A DNA stretch of 64,000 bases. Source: Halomarina ordinaria. Its GTDB lineage: Archaea > Halobacteriota > Halobacteria > Halobacteriales > Haloarculaceae. Where the stretch lies: the NCBI RefSeq assembly GCF_030553305.1, contig NZ_JARRAH010000001.1, forward strand, positions 1,612,001 through 1,676,000, written 5' to 3'. The position numbers and the translations under genes are program-made. The notes below the pieces were generated by a model that had not been told where the DNA came from, made no database searches, and was given only the letters and a program-made list of their open reading frames with translations. Of the stretch, positions 51,851 through 60,633 are shown piece after piece; the stretch's first letter is position 1; the number at the start of each line of letters is the position of its first letter.

Positions 51851-51940
51851 GTTGGTACCCACGGCCCCTCGTCGCAAAAGCCTTCTGTCCACCGGGGTCG
51901 CGCGCCGTCGGTCGGACCCGGACGGGACGTCTCCGTCCGC

Positions 51941-52954
51941 TCAGAGGCCGACGCCGAGGGCGTCGTTCGTGCGCTCGATGCTCTCGTCGGCGTCGGCCGC
52001 GCCGAGGACGGCCCGGACCGCGTCGACGTTCTCGGGGACGACGTCGGACTCCTGGTGGATGGCCTGGAAGAGGTAGAGGTCGTCGTCCTCCACCGAGACG
52101 GACTCCTCCCAGACGCAGTTCTCCCAGATGTCGCCGCGCGGACGCCCACGGTCCATCGCGTACTCCTTCAGTTTGCCCGCCCCGTCGATGTCGAAGCGTT
52201 CGGGGACGAGGAACAGCCGCGACTCCCCGGCGAGCAGGTCGCGGACCGCCTCGGCGGTTGGCACCTCCTCCAGCTGGACGTTGACGCTGTGAGTGTGCAT
52301 GAGCGTCGCGGGCACCTTCATCCCGAGCGTGTCGATGTTGAGGTCCGGGAAGATGGTGTTGACGTCGGGGCCGTGGTGGGAGGGGAGCGTGACCGGGTTC
52401 GGGAGGATGTCGTTTATCGGGCCGCGACCGGTCTGGCCGGGGTCGCCGCCGCGGCGGACGAGCGTCACGCGCGCCTTCTTCACGCCGTAGGTCTCCTGGA
52501 GGGGCGCGAGCAGGCGCGAGAGCCCGGTCGTGTTACAGGAGACGACGCGGACGTGGTCGGCGTCCGCCGCCTCGCTGTAGTTGGCGCGGGCGTTGAAGCT
52601 CACGTCCACCAGGTCCGCGCTCTCGCCGCCCTGGTAGAGCGCGGGGGTGTCGTACGCCTCGTACATCGCCTTGTTCTCCGCGCCGATACCCGAGGGGCAG
52701 GCGTCGACGACCACGTCGGCCGCCTCGACGAGTTCCTCGACCCCGCCGGCGACCTCGATGCCGGCCTCCTCGAACCGCGGCAGGCGCTCCTCGATGGCGG
52801 CGTACAGCGGATAGCCCTTCTCGACGGCCGTCTCCGCCTCGAAGTTCGGCCGCGTCTTCGCCACGCCGACGACCTCCATGTCGGGCTGGAGGGCGACCGC
52901 GTCCGCGACGCGCTTCCCGATGGTGCCGTAGCCGTTGATGCCGACTTTGATCAT
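51941..52954 (-). CDS. gap: type II glyceraldehyde-3-phosphate dehydrogenase (archaeal)
   Basis: This 337-residue enzyme is the archaeal GAPDH. It has the NAD(P) site [17 protein letters not shown] (4-20), [12 protein letters not shown], the catalytic Cys140 in [13 protein letters not shown], and the C-terminal [17 protein letters not shown]. Type II enzymes work in gluconeogenesis and glycolysis in haloarchaea. The upstream CAATAATTAT (minus strand, 52984-52993) is a plausible TATA box about 34 nt from the ATG at 52954. It is divergent from the aminopeptidase gene. Confidence 0.95.
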   Translation of the reverse strand: MIKVGINGYGTIGKRVADAVALQPDMEVVGVAKTRPNFEAETAVEKGYPLYAAIEERLPRFEEAGIEVAGGVEELVEAADVVVDACPSGIGAENKAMYEAYDTPALYQGGESADLVDVSFNARANYSEAADADHVRVVSCNTTGLSRLLAPLQETYGVKKARVTLVRRGGDPGQTGRGPINDILPNPVTLPSHHGPDVNTIFPDLNIDTLGMKVPATLMHTHSVNVQLEEVPTAEAVRDLLAGESRLFLVPERFDIDGAGKLKEYAMDRGRPRGDIWENCVWEESVSVEDDDLYLFQAIHQESDVVPENVDAVRAVLGAADADESIERTNDALGVGL

Positions 52955-53098
52955 TCCTACTCGCCCGTCCCGCATCGACGGGGATAATTATTGCGTGAGT
53001 ACCGCCGCGCTGGCCGAGTTATTCACTCGTCTTCGAGTCCTATTTTTTCTGACACCGGGACGGCAAGGACTAACGACCCCACCCTCGAAGCCCACGAC

Positions 53099-54052
53099 AT
53101 GGACGACGACGACGCCCTCGCCGCGGCCGCACGGACGGCCATCGCGCAGTGCATGAACCTCGGGTCGGACGACACGTTCCTCGTCGTCACCGACGACGAG
53201 CGCGAACGCATCGGGGAGGCGCTGCTCGACGCCGCCCGCGGCGTGACGGAGGACCTCGCCATCGTCCGCTACCCGCCGGGCGACCAGCACGGTGAGGAGC
53301 CACCGCGGTCGGTGGCGGCGGCGATGCGCAACGCCGATGTCGTGCTCGCGCCGACGACCAAGAGCCTGAGCCACACGCGCGCTCGCAGTCAGGCGACGGC
53401 CTCCGGCGCGCGCGCCGCGACCCTCCCCGGCATCACCGAGGAGGTGTTCACGACGGGCCTCGACGCCGACTACGAGGCCATCGCCGACAACTGCCGCGAG
53501 ATATACGAGCAGGTCGCGGGCGCGGAAGAGATTCGCGTCACCGCCCCCGCCGGCACGGACATCACGTTCGCCCCCGGCGAGCGGGCCTGGCTCCAGGACA
53601 CGGGCATCGTCCACGGGCCGAGCGAGTTCTCGAACCTGCCGGCCGGCGAGACGTTCGTCAGCCCCGAGGACGCGAACGGGACGTACGTCGTCGACGGGAC
53701 GATGATGCCCTACGGCCTGCTGGACGGTCGGACGCTGACGTTCGAGGTGGCGGACGGCCGGGTCACGCACATCGACGACGACGAGGTGCGCGCGCAGGTC
53801 GAGACGGCCGCCGAGGACGTCGGCGACGACGCCTACAACCTCGCGGAACTCGGCATCGGCGCGAACGTCGCCGTCACCGACCTGATGGGGAGCGTCCTGC
53901 TCGACGAGAAGGCCGCGGGGACGGTCCACGTCGCCCTCGGCGACGACGCGGGCATCGGGGGAGCCATCGAGGTGCCCATCCACCTCGACGGTATCATCAC
54001 CGAGCCGACGGTGTACGCCGACGGCGAGGAGATAGACCTCCCGGGTCCGTAG
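53099..54052 (+). CDS. aminopeptidase (M29/thermophilic metalloprotease-like)
   Basis: This 317-residue protein has the M29-like C-terminus: YNLAELGIGANVAVTDLMGSVLLDEKAAGTVHVALGDDAGIGG and VPIHLDGIITEPTVYADGEEIDLPG. The family has conserved Glu, His and Asp that bind two metals. Members cleave amino-terminal residues. The N-terminal half is an alpha/beta module with ADVVLAPTTKSLSHTRARSQAT. I set the start at the ATG at 53099. The AT-rich divergent spacer with gap has a TATA-like CCTATTTTTTC at 53038-53048. Confidence 0.88.
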   Translation: MDDDDALAAAARTAIAQCMNLGSDDTFLVVTDDERERIGEALLDAARGVTEDLAIVRYPPGDQHGEEPPRSVAAAMRNADVVLAPTTKSLSHTRARSQATASGARAATLPGITEEVFTTGLDADYEAIADNCREIYEQVAGAEEIRVTAPAGTDITFAPGERAWLQDTGIVHGPSEFSNLPAGETFVSPEDANGTYVVDGTMMPYGLLDGRTLTFEVADGRVTHIDDDEVRAQVETAAEDVGDDAYNLAELGIGANVAVTDLMGSVLLDEKAAGTVHVALGDDAGIGGAIEVPIHLDGIITEPTVYADGEEIDLPGP

Positions 54053-54135
54053 CGAGTCGGGAGGCGGGTGCGCGTCGCCCTCGCACGCCGAACGCGGAGG
54101 AACGGGCCTTTAACGACCGACCGAGTAGGGCGGGT

Positions 54136-54786
54136 ATGAGTCAACCAGGCCAGCAGGTCGCCGTCGCGTGTCCGGCGTGTTCGCCGGACGTCGAGACGGT
54201 CCACGAGGTGCTCTCGCCGGGCGGGACGCCGACCGTCCGCTGCACCGAGTGTGGTCACACGCACAAGACCGAACTCGAGGAGGAACGCACCGTCGAGCGC
54301 GACGTCATCGTCTCCCAGGACGGGGAGTCGTTCAAGACGCGCGTCGAGGCGCCCGCCGAGGAGACGGTCGCCGCCGGCGAGGAGTTCATCGTCGACACCG
54401 ACGAGGCGCTCATGACCGTCCGCATCACCAGCCTCGAAGTCGGCGAGGAGCGCCGCTCGAAACTCGCCCGCGTCGAGGAGGTGGAGACGTTCTGGACACG
54501 CGCGGTCGACAACGTCCACGTCCCCGTCACGCTCAACCCGAAGGAGGGGGGTCGCGACGACACCCGGAGTCTCAAACTGCTGCTCCCCGGCGACCAGGAG
54601 TTCGTCGTGGGGCAGCGCGAGACCTTCGGCGACGAGGAGTTCACCGTGAAGTCCATCCGTATCCGCGACGACGCCCGCGGCTACGACTTCTGGCAACTCG
54701 ACCACGACGGCGACAGCGCCGTCGCCAAGGACGTGAAGCGCGTCTACGGCGACGACGAGACGAGCGACGCCTGGTCCGCCTGGTAA
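54136..54786 (+). CDS. HVO_0476-family zinc finger protein
   Basis: This 216-residue protein has an N-terminal ribbon with CPACSPDVETVHE and CTECGHTHKTEL. A beta-rich region follows with two or more DTDEALMTVRITSLE and KLLLPGDQEFVVGQRETFGDEEFTVKSIRIR-type strands that look like an OB or SH3 fold. The HVO_0476 name comes from the conserved Haloferax neighbour. Its role is unknown, but the zinc ribbon and beta fold suggest nucleic-acid binding. Confidence 0.82.
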   Translation: MSQPGQQVAVACPACSPDVETVHEVLSPGGTPTVRCTECGHTHKTELEEERTVERDVIVSQDGESFKTRVEAPAEETVAAGEEFIVDTDEALMTVRITSLEVGEERRSKLARVEEVETFWTRAVDNVHVPVTLNPKEGGRDDTRSLKLLLPGDQEFVVGQRETFGDEEFTVKSIRIRDDARGYDFWQLDHDGDSAVAKDVKRVYGDDETSDAWSAW

Positions 54787-54832
54787 ACCCGCGAACTGAG
54801 CGCCTTTTACCCGTCGCCGCCGAACGCGAGCC

Positions 54833-55762
54833 ATGCCGACACAGGACCGGCGCGAGGGGACCGACCGCGAACTGCTCTTGCTCCTGACCGCGCGCCGGAC
54901 GGGCGTCCTCGACGCGCTGACGACGTCGACCGGCACTGCCGGGGGCGTCGCGCGCGAGACCGGCGTCGAGGAGCGCGCCGCTCGCCTCGTCTGCGAGGCG
55001 CTCGACGAACGGGGCTTCCTGCGACGGGTCGGCGGCGAGTACCAGCCGACGAATCGCCTGCTCGGCTTCCTCGCGAAGACCGACATTCGCTCCATCGGAC
55101 GGCGCCCGCACGAACTCGACGCGCTGGAGGCGTGGCTCGCGCTCCCGGACACGATGCGGACGGGTGAGGCTCCCGCGCGCCCGCCGGACTGGACGGCCAA
55201 CGCGCTGGGTTCGCGGGCCGCCCGCGACGAGGCCGCCGTCCGCGCGGCCGTGACCGCCGCGGTCCACCGCGCCCCGCGTGCGGAGCGAGTCCTCGCGCTC
55301 GCGGACGGCCCCGGGCGCCACGCCGTCGAGTTCGCTCGACGAGGGTACGACGTGACGCTCCTCGACGCACCCGACGTCGTCGACGCGGTGGCACCCGCAC
55401 TGGAACACGAGGCCGTCACCCTCGTCGCGGGCGACCCCCTCGCGGGCGACTACCCCGACGCGGGCCTCGTGTTCGCCGAGGGGCTGCTCACGCGGTACGA
55501 CGGGGAACACCTCGAACGGGTGTTCGCCGCGACGCGGGCGGCGCTCCCGGTGGGCGGTGCGGCCGTCTTCGTCGGCGCGGTGCGCGGCGAGACGCCGGGC
55601 GCGACCCTCCGGGCGCTCGACGCGTACGCCACCCGCGCCGAGGGCCGTGCGCACGCGGCGGGGGACCTGACCGACCGGCTGGCGGACGCGGGGTTCGACG
55701 CCGAGGTCGGCGAGGTCCCCGGCCTCGCCGAGCGCGCCGTCGCCGGCCGGGCAGTTGATTAA
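54833..55762 (+). CDS. winged-helix plus SAM-methyltransferase-like protein
   Basis: This 309-residue protein has an N-terminal winged helix (DRELLLLLTARRTGVLDALTTSTGTAGGVARETGVEERAARLVCEALDERGFLRR, about 12-66), as in O-methyltransferases that dimerise via such a domain. The C-terminal Rossmann-like part has VLALADGPGRHAVEFARRGYDVTLLDAP. The SAM loop is weaker than in active enzymes (GPGRHAVEF). It may be an O-methyltransferase or a regulator. It precedes the pcm-type gene by 21 nt. Confidence 0.75.
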   Translation: MPTQDRREGTDRELLLLLTARRTGVLDALTTSTGTAGGVARETGVEERAARLVCEALDERGFLRRVGGEYQPTNRLLGFLAKTDIRSIGRRPHELDALEAWLALPDTMRTGEAPARPPDWTANALGSRAARDEAAVRAAVTAAVHRAPRAERVLALADGPGRHAVEFARRGYDVTLLDAPDVVDAVAPALEHEAVTLVAGDPLAGDYPDAGLVFAEGLLTRYDGEHLERVFAATRAALPVGGAAVFVGAVRGETPGATLRALDAYATRAEGRAHAAGDLTDRLADAGFDAEVGEVPGLAERAVAGRAVD

Positions 55763-55783
55763 CCTCCGTCTCGGAGGGCGGAT

Positions 55784-56527
55784 ATGGACCGGACGGTGCT
55801 GCGTGAGGACATGGTCGACAGCCTCCAGTACGAGGCCAAGGGGTTCGTCAGGAGCGACGCCGTCGGCCTCGCCATGCGCACCGTCCCCCGCCACGAGTTC
55901 GTCGCCGAGACGGAGGACGCCGCGTACGCCGACCGGACGCTCGAACGCCTCGGGACGCGCGTCCTCTCGCCCAGCACGGCCGCCCGCCTGCTGGAGGCAC
56001 TCGCGCCCGAGCCGGGCGACTCGACGCTGGTCGTCGGCGTCGGCGTCGGCTACACGGCGGCCGTCGTCGCCGAGATCGCCGGGCAGGACGTGGTGCAGGG
56101 CGTCGACATCTCGCGACGCCTCGTCTACGAGGCGCGCGACAACCTCGACCGCGCCGGCTACGGCGGCGTCCTCGTCGACCGCCGCGACGGCATCCACGGT
56201 CTGGCCGAGTACGCCCCCTACGACCGCGTCCTGGTGGAGGCGGCGGCCGTCGAACCGCCGCGCGCGCTCGTCGACCAGCTGGCCGACGACGGCCGCCTCG
56301 TCATGCCGCTGGGCGCGAGCGAGCAGTCGCTGGTCGCCGTCGACGCCGACGGCGAGGTGACCGACCGCTTCGGTCCCGTCGCGTTCGCGCCGATGCTCGT
56401 CGAGGGCGAGCAGGCCGACACCGTCGAGCGCAACCGCACCGTCCGCGAGGACCGCGAGTTCGCCCAGCGCAACACGCACGGCCGACGCGGCTGGGAGCAG
56501 GACTGGATCGACTGGGACAGCTACTGA
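55784..56527 (+). CDS. pcm: protein-L-isoaspartate O-methyltransferase (Pcm)
   Basis: This 247-residue enzyme repairs isoaspartyl residues in proteins. It has the Pcm pattern: ETEDAAYADRTLERLGTRVLSPSTAARLLEALAPEPGDSTLVVGVGVGYTAAVVAEIAGQDVVQGVDISRRL. RNLDRAGYGGVLVDRRDGIHGLAEYAPYDRVLVEAAAVEPPRALVDQLADDGRLVMPLG follows. The C-terminal RGWEQDWIDWDSY is shared by haloarchaeal relatives. The glycine-rich VGVGVGYT is the SAM loop. It lies 21 nt after the winged-helix methyltransferase-like gene. Confidence 0.88.
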   Translation: MDRTVLREDMVDSLQYEAKGFVRSDAVGLAMRTVPRHEFVAETEDAAYADRTLERLGTRVLSPSTAARLLEALAPEPGDSTLVVGVGVGYTAAVVAEIAGQDVVQGVDISRRLVYEARDNLDRAGYGGVLVDRRDGIHGLAEYAPYDRVLVEAAAVEPPRALVDQLADDGRLVMPLGASEQSLVAVDADGEVTDRFGPVAFAPMLVEGEQADTVERNRTVREDREFAQRNTHGRRGWEQDWIDWDSY

Positions 56528-56578
56528 CACCTGCCGAAGTCGCCGGGGCTATGTACCCCAGTCCCCCATCCTCCGACC

Positions 56579-57766
56579 GTGACCGACGCACCAGACATCG
56601 GCGAACTGAACCCGGCGGACCGCACGCTCATGGGCCCGGGACCGAGCGACGTCCACCCGCGCGTCCTGCGCTCGATGGCGACGCCGCTGGTCGGCTACCT
56701 CGACCCCTCCTTCGTCGAGGTGATGAACGACGTCCAGGAGGGTCTCCGGTACGTCTTCCGGACGGACAACGAGTACACCCTCGCCGTCTCCGGGACGGGG
56801 TCGGCCGCGATGGAGGCCGCCTTCGTCAACCTCGTCGAACCGGGCGAGACGGTGCTCGTCCCCTCGAACGGCTACTTCGGCGGCCGGATGGGCGAGATGG
56901 CCGAGCGCGCCGGCGGCGACGTCGTCACCGTCGACGCGCCGTGGGGCGAACCGCTCGACCCCGCGGACGTCGAGGCGGCGTTCGACGAACACCAGCCGAC
57001 GGTCCTCGGCTTCGTCCACGGCGAGACCAGCACCGGCGTCCGACAGGGTGACATCGACGAGTTGACCGACATCGCCCACGCGCACGACGCCTACGTCGTC
57101 GCCGACACCGTCGCCTCCCTCGGCGGCGTCGAGTTCCGCACCGACGAGTGGGACCTCGACCTCGTCTACTCGGGGTCCCAAAAGTGCCTCTCGGCGCCGC
57201 CGGGCGCGAGCCCGCTGACCCTCTCCGACCGGGCGATGGAGAAGGTCCGGAACCGCGAGACGCGGCCGAACTCCTGGTACCTCGACCTCGAGGGGCTGTG
57301 GAGCTACTGGGGCGACGACCCGCAGTACCACCACACGGGCATGACCTCGACGCTCTACGCGCTGCGCGAGTCGCTCCGCATGGTCGCGGAGGAGGGCGTC
57401 GAGGCGGGGTGGGCGCGTCACCGCCGGATGGCCGGCGCGCTGAAGGCGGGCGTCGAGGCGATGGGCCTCGAACTGCTCCCCGCCGACGAGCACTGGCTCC
57501 CGAGCCTGAACGCCGTGCGCATCCCCGGCGCGGCCGACGGCGACGCGCTCACCACACACCTCCTCGAGGAGGAGGGTATCGAGATAGCCGGCGGCCTCGG
57601 CGACCTGGCCGGCGAGGTGGTCCGCGTCGGCTGCATGGGCCACTCCGCGCGCCCCTCGAACGTCCTCCGGACGGTCGGGGCACTCGGCCGCGCGCTGGAG
57701 GTCCAGGGCGTCGACGTCGACACCGACGCGGGCGTCGCGGCGACGAACCGCGAACTCGGCGAGTGA
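56579..57766 (+). CDS. PLP-dependent serine/alanine-glyoxylate aminotransferase family protein
   Basis: This 395-residue enzyme has the fold-type I PLP pattern of alanine-glyoxylate aminotransferase. It has SGTGSAAMEAAFVNLVEPGETVL, the PLP aspartate in VVADTVASLGG (Asp176) and the Schiff-base Lys202 in YSGSQKCLSAPPG. A C-terminal CMGHSARPSNVLRTVGALGRALE follows. It is probably a serine- or alanine-glyoxylate transaminase, or a phosphoserine aminotransferase relative. The start is a GTG at 56579. The gene ends 1 nt before the convergent DUF7382-like gene. Confidence 0.88.
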   Translation: MTDAPDIGELNPADRTLMGPGPSDVHPRVLRSMATPLVGYLDPSFVEVMNDVQEGLRYVFRTDNEYTLAVSGTGSAAMEAAFVNLVEPGETVLVPSNGYFGGRMGEMAERAGGDVVTVDAPWGEPLDPADVEAAFDEHQPTVLGFVHGETSTGVRQGDIDELTDIAHAHDAYVVADTVASLGGVEFRTDEWDLDLVYSGSQKCLSAPPGASPLTLSDRAMEKVRNRETRPNSWYLDLEGLWSYWGDDPQYHHTGMTSTLYALRESLRMVAEEGVEAGWARHRRMAGALKAGVEAMGLELLPADEHWLPSLNAVRIPGAADGDALTTHLLEEEGIEIAGGLGDLAGEVVRVGCMGHSARPSNVLRTVGALGRALEVQGVDVDTDAGVAATNRELGE

Positions 57767-57767
57767 G

Positions 57768-58232
57768 TCACTCGCGTATCACCAGCACCGCGGTGTTCTC
57801 CCGGCGGTCGACGTACTCGCTTCCCGCCGGCGGTTTCACGTCGAAGGTGACCGTCCCGTCGGCCTGATTCGGTCCCAGTTCGGGCGCGAGCGAGAGCGTC
57901 GCGATACCGTCCGTACCCGTCCGCGCCGTCTCCACGCCGTCGAGGCTGGCACTCCCGGCGCGCGCGACGACGGTCGCGTCGGCCACCGGTTCGCCGTCGG
58001 CGGTGACGACGCGCACGTCCACGTCGCTCGGCCCCGGCGAGACGACCTCCGGTCGCGGCTCCGTGTCGAGTTCCGTGACGGCCAGCCCGTTCACCCCCGA
58101 CAGCATGTTCATCATGATGCTCAGCGTGGCGACGCCGACGACCAGCGCGACGACGAGGCGGATGGGGAGGCCCTCGATGGCGCGGTCGTCGTCGCGGAAC
58201 CGGTCGAACTGGTCGGGGAGTTCGAAACGCAT
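57768..58232 (-). CDS. membrane protein with carboxypeptidase-like (Ig-type) domain, DUF7382-like
   Basis: This 154-residue protein has a 25-residue cytosolic N-terminus (RFELPDQFDRFRDDDRAIEG), one helix (IRLVVALVVGVATLSIMMNML) and an extracytoplasmic beta domain. The beta domain has VRVVTADGEPVADATVVARAG, the CarboxypepD-regulatory pattern. It resembles type-IV-pilin-like or surface proteins in layout but lacks a prepilin cleavage site (G-[D/E] motif). The ATG at 58232 is inside a perfect inverted repeat that also covers the start of the divergent gene. Confidence 0.72.
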   Translation of the reverse strand: MRFELPDQFDRFRDDDRAIEGLPIRLVVALVVGVATLSIMMNMLSGVNGLAVTELDTEPRPEVVSPGPSDVDVRVVTADGEPVADATVVARAGSASLDGVETARTGTDGIATLSLAPELGPNQADGTVTFDVKPPAGSEYVDRRENTAVLVIRE

Positions 58233-58309
58233 GGGGGCGCTGGTCCCGCCATCGCACTTGAACGCTCGGCCGAAGGTTCATATTCGAACCCGGGACCAGC
58301 GCCCCCATG
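58230..58309. repeat. perfect 19-bp inverted repeat covering both divergent start codons
   Basis: CATGGGGGCGCTGGTCCCG at 58230-58248 is repeated exactly in reverse complement at 58291-58309. A 42-nt spacer separates the arms. The two ATGs are the first and last triplets of the arms, so both genes have the same 16 bases before their start codons. Mismatches begin immediately on both sides, so the boundary is sharp. The spacer contains a TATA-like TTCATATTC (58277-58285) facing the plus-strand gene. Confidence 0.9.
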
Positions 58310-59317
58310 ACGGTCCTCGGACGGGAGTACGACGGCGGGCCCACCGGCCACCTCGGGGCGTACCGGGCGCGCGACGGGAGCGACGGGAGCCGCGTACTGC
58401 TGGACCTTGACGGCCCGCACGCCGCGCTCGTCGTCGGCAAGCGGGGGTCGGGGAAGTCCTACACGCTCGGCGTCCTCGTCGAGGAGGCGGCGCGGGTCGA
58501 CGGCCTCGCGCCGGTCGTGCTCGACCCGATGGGGGCGTTCACCACCCTCGACGCGGACCCGGTCGGCGCACGGGTCGTCCGACCGCGGGTCCGGGCCGAC
58601 GCGCTCGCGCCGCGAGCGTGGTGCGACCTGCTCGGCCTCGACCCGACCACGGCGACGGGAGCGCTCGTCTGGCGGGCGGCCGCACGCGCCGACACGCTGG
58701 CGGGGATGTGCGCGTTCGTCGAGGGCGCCGACGCGGCGGGGGCGACGCGGCGCGCCGCGGCGAACCACCTCGCGCTCGCCGACTCGTGGGACGTCTTCGG
58801 CGACGCGCCGACGCCGTTCGACGGACGAGCGACCGTCCTCGACTGCTCGGGATACGACCGCGCGGCGACGAACGCCGTCTGCCGCGCGGTAGCGAGTCGG
58901 TGTTACCGCGACCGGGTCGAGGGGACGACCGACCGCCACCCGTGGCTGTTCGTCGACGAGGCGCACGTCCCCTTCGCGGGCGTGGCGGCGCCGGCGCTCC
59001 GCCGGCTGCTCACCCGGGGACGACAGCCCGGCGTCAGCCTCGTCGTCGCCACCCAGCGCCCGAGCGCCCTCCCGCCCGTCGTCGCCTCGCAGTCCGACCT
59101 CGTCGTGATGCACCGGCTGTCGAGTCGTGCGGACCGCGAGGCGATGCGCGCCGTCCGCCCCGCGGCCGTGCGTGGGACGCTCGACGAGCGGATGCCGACG
59201 GCCCCCGGGGAGGCGCTGGTGGTCGACGACACGAGCGAGCGCCTCCACGCCGTCCGGGTGCGTGAGCGCGAGACGCCCCACGGCGGCGAGAGTCCGCGCC
59301 TCTCGTCACCTCGCTGA
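58307..59317 (+). CDS. HerA-like / DUF87-type ATPase
   Basis: This 336-residue P-loop ATPase has Walker A GKRGSGKS (44-51), Walker B LFVDEAH (about 212-218), and the RQPGVSLVVATQRPSALPPVVASQSDLVVMHRLSS region typical of HerA/FtsK-like motors. An arginine-finger Arg lies in RLSSRADREAM. It lacks the HAS-barrel of full HerA and has no nuclease partner gene nearby. It may pump DNA or protein. The ATG at 58307 is inside the inverted repeat shared with the divergent gene. Confidence 0.83.
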   Translation: MTVLGREYDGGPTGHLGAYRARDGSDGSRVLLDLDGPHAALVVGKRGSGKSYTLGVLVEEAARVDGLAPVVLDPMGAFTTLDADPVGARVVRPRVRADALAPRAWCDLLGLDPTTATGALVWRAAARADTLAGMCAFVEGADAAGATRRAAANHLALADSWDVFGDAPTPFDGRATVLDCSGYDRAATNAVCRAVASRCYRDRVEGTTDRHPWLFVDEAHVPFAGVAAPALRRLLTRGRQPGVSLVVATQRPSALPPVVASQSDLVVMHRLSSRADREAMRAVRPAAVRGTLDERMPTAPGEALVVDDTSERLHAVRVRERETPHGGESPRLSSPR

Positions 59318-59357
59318 GCCTCCAATCCCTATGGTGGTGGGGGGAGAGTGAGGGAGT

Positions 59358-59798
59358 ATGTACGACAGCATCCTCGTGCCGACCGACGGGAGCGACCACG
59401 CCGAGGCCGCCGTCGACGAGGCGCTCGACCTCGCCGCGGAGACGGGCGCGACGCTCCACGTGCTGTACGTCCTCGACGTCCGGGAGCTCAGCACGCTCCC
59501 CGAGGAACAGTGGCTGTCCGTCGAGGAGGCGCTCGACGACGTCGGCGACCGGGCCGTCGGTCGAGTGGAGGAACGCGCCGAGGAGGTGGGAGTGTCGGTC
59601 ACCACCGCCGTCGAACCCGGTATCCCGAGCGAGACCATCGTCGACTACGCCGGGGACAACGACGTCGACCTCGTCGTGATGAGCACCCACGGCCGGACCG
59701 GCCTGAGCCACCTCCTCCTCGGGAGCGTCGCGGAGAAGGTGGTCCGCCGGTCGCCCGTCCCGGTGCTCGTCGTCCGTCCGGAAGCGGAGGAGGAGTAG
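59358..59798 (+). CDS. universal stress protein (UspA family)
   Basis: This 146-residue protein has the UspA pattern. It starts MYDSILVPTDGSDHAEAAVDEALDLA and has the nucleotide site STHGRTGLSHLLLGSVAEKVVRRSPVPVLVVRP near the C-terminus. The GRTG...LLLGS string indicates an ATP-binding type. Several Usp paralogues are normal in haloarchaea. It is 7 nt upstream of the convergent fluoride-channel gene stop. Confidence 0.93.
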   Translation: MYDSILVPTDGSDHAEAAVDEALDLAAETGATLHVLYVLDVRELSTLPEEQWLSVEEALDDVGDRAVGRVEERAEEVGVSVTTAVEPGIPSETIVDYAGDNDVDLVVMSTHGRTGLSHLLLGSVAEKVVRRSPVPVLVVRPEAEEE

Positions 59799-59805
59799 TC
59801 GAGGC

Positions 59806-60159
59806 TCAGCCGAAGACGACCCACGCGAACCCCACCGCGCCCAGCGCGGCGAGGAGCGTACCGAACGCGTTGGCGAACGCCCGGAGGCGGTCACCGCCGG
59901 CCCACAGTTCGACCGTCTGGACGGAGAACGAGGAGAACGTCGTGAACGAACCGCAGGCGCCCGTCCCGAGCGCGAGCAGCAGGTCGTCGCCCGCGCCGGC
60001 GAACGTGAGCGCGCCGAGGACGAAGCTCCCGAGGACGTTCACGAGCACGGTCCCGAGCGGGAGCCCCTCGACGTCGACGGCCTCGGTGACGAGGTAGCGG
60101 GCGACGGCGCCGAGCACGCCACCCAGCCCGACGAGCTGGGCGGGGTCGAGCGCGACCAT
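59806..60159 (-). CDS. crcB: fluoride ion channel CrcB/Fluc, subunit 2
   Basis: This 117-residue channel protein exports fluoride. It has four predicted helices. GSFTTFSSFSVQT (about residues 70-82) is the phenylalanine/Ser/Thr ion path, and NVLGSFVLG is the conserved Asn motif. The gene at 60159-60569 is its partner; the two overlap by one base. The pair likely makes a heterodimer, unlike the homodimeric Bpe or Ec2 channels. Confidence 0.93.
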   Translation of the reverse strand: MVALDPAQLVGLGGVLGAVARYLVTEAVDVEGLPLGTVLVNVLGSFVLGALTFAGAGDDLLLALGTGACGSFTTFSSFSVQTVELWAGGDRLRAFANAFGTLLAALGAVGFAWVVFG

Positions 60160-60569
60160 CAGACGGACCTCCCGTGGTTCTCCCCTCGTCCCGCGTCGAG
60201 CGCCCGGGCGGCGTGCGCGCCGACGACGGCCCCGGCGAATCCCAGCGCGTAGGAGAGGGTGACGTTGGCGAGCATCCAGACGGGTGACCCGAGCAGCGCC
60301 GTCTCGACGGCGAACGTGCTGTAGGTGGTGAACGACGAGAGGAAGCCCGAGCCGAGGACGACGCGCGTCTCGGCCGCGAGGTACCCGCTGTGGGTCGCCT
60401 CGGTGAGGAGGAACCCGAGGGCGATACTCCCGAGGACGTTCACGACGAGCGTTCCGGGCGCGTCGGGGACGAACACGCCGACGAGGTAGCGGGCGTTCGC
60501 CCCGACGAACCCGCCGACGGCGACGAGCGCGAGCGATTCGAGTTTCGAGAGTGGGTGCGGTGCGGACAT
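60159..60569 (-). CDS. crcB: fluoride ion channel CrcB/Fluc, subunit 1
   Basis: This 136-residue protein is the longer Fluc subunit with an extra N-terminal cytosolic segment and four helices. FLSSFTTYSTFAVET is the ion-path motif and NVLGSIALG the Asn motif. Its stop and the start of the next crcB share one base (TGATG). I start at the ATG at 60569, because in-frame residues upstream are Arg/Ser-rich. I looked for a fluoride riboswitch upstream but saw none. Confidence 0.92.
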   Translation of the reverse strand: MSAPHPLSKLESLALVAVGGFVGANARYLVGVFVPDAPGTLVVNVLGSIALGFLLTEATHSGYLAAETRVVLGSGFLSSFTTYSTFAVETALLGSPVWMLANVTLSYALGFAGAVVGAHAARALDAGRGENHGRSV

Positions 60570-60633
60570 GGAAAGGGAGGAGGAGTCGTGAGCGAGGCGG
60601 ACTCCGTCGCCCGAACGCCGAGTGTGACACCGC

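Noticed and set aside
60570-60633. Fluoride riboswitch upstream of the crcB pair
   Set aside because: I saw no fluoride-aptamer pseudoknot pattern in the 64 nt between the crcB start and the SLC13 relic.
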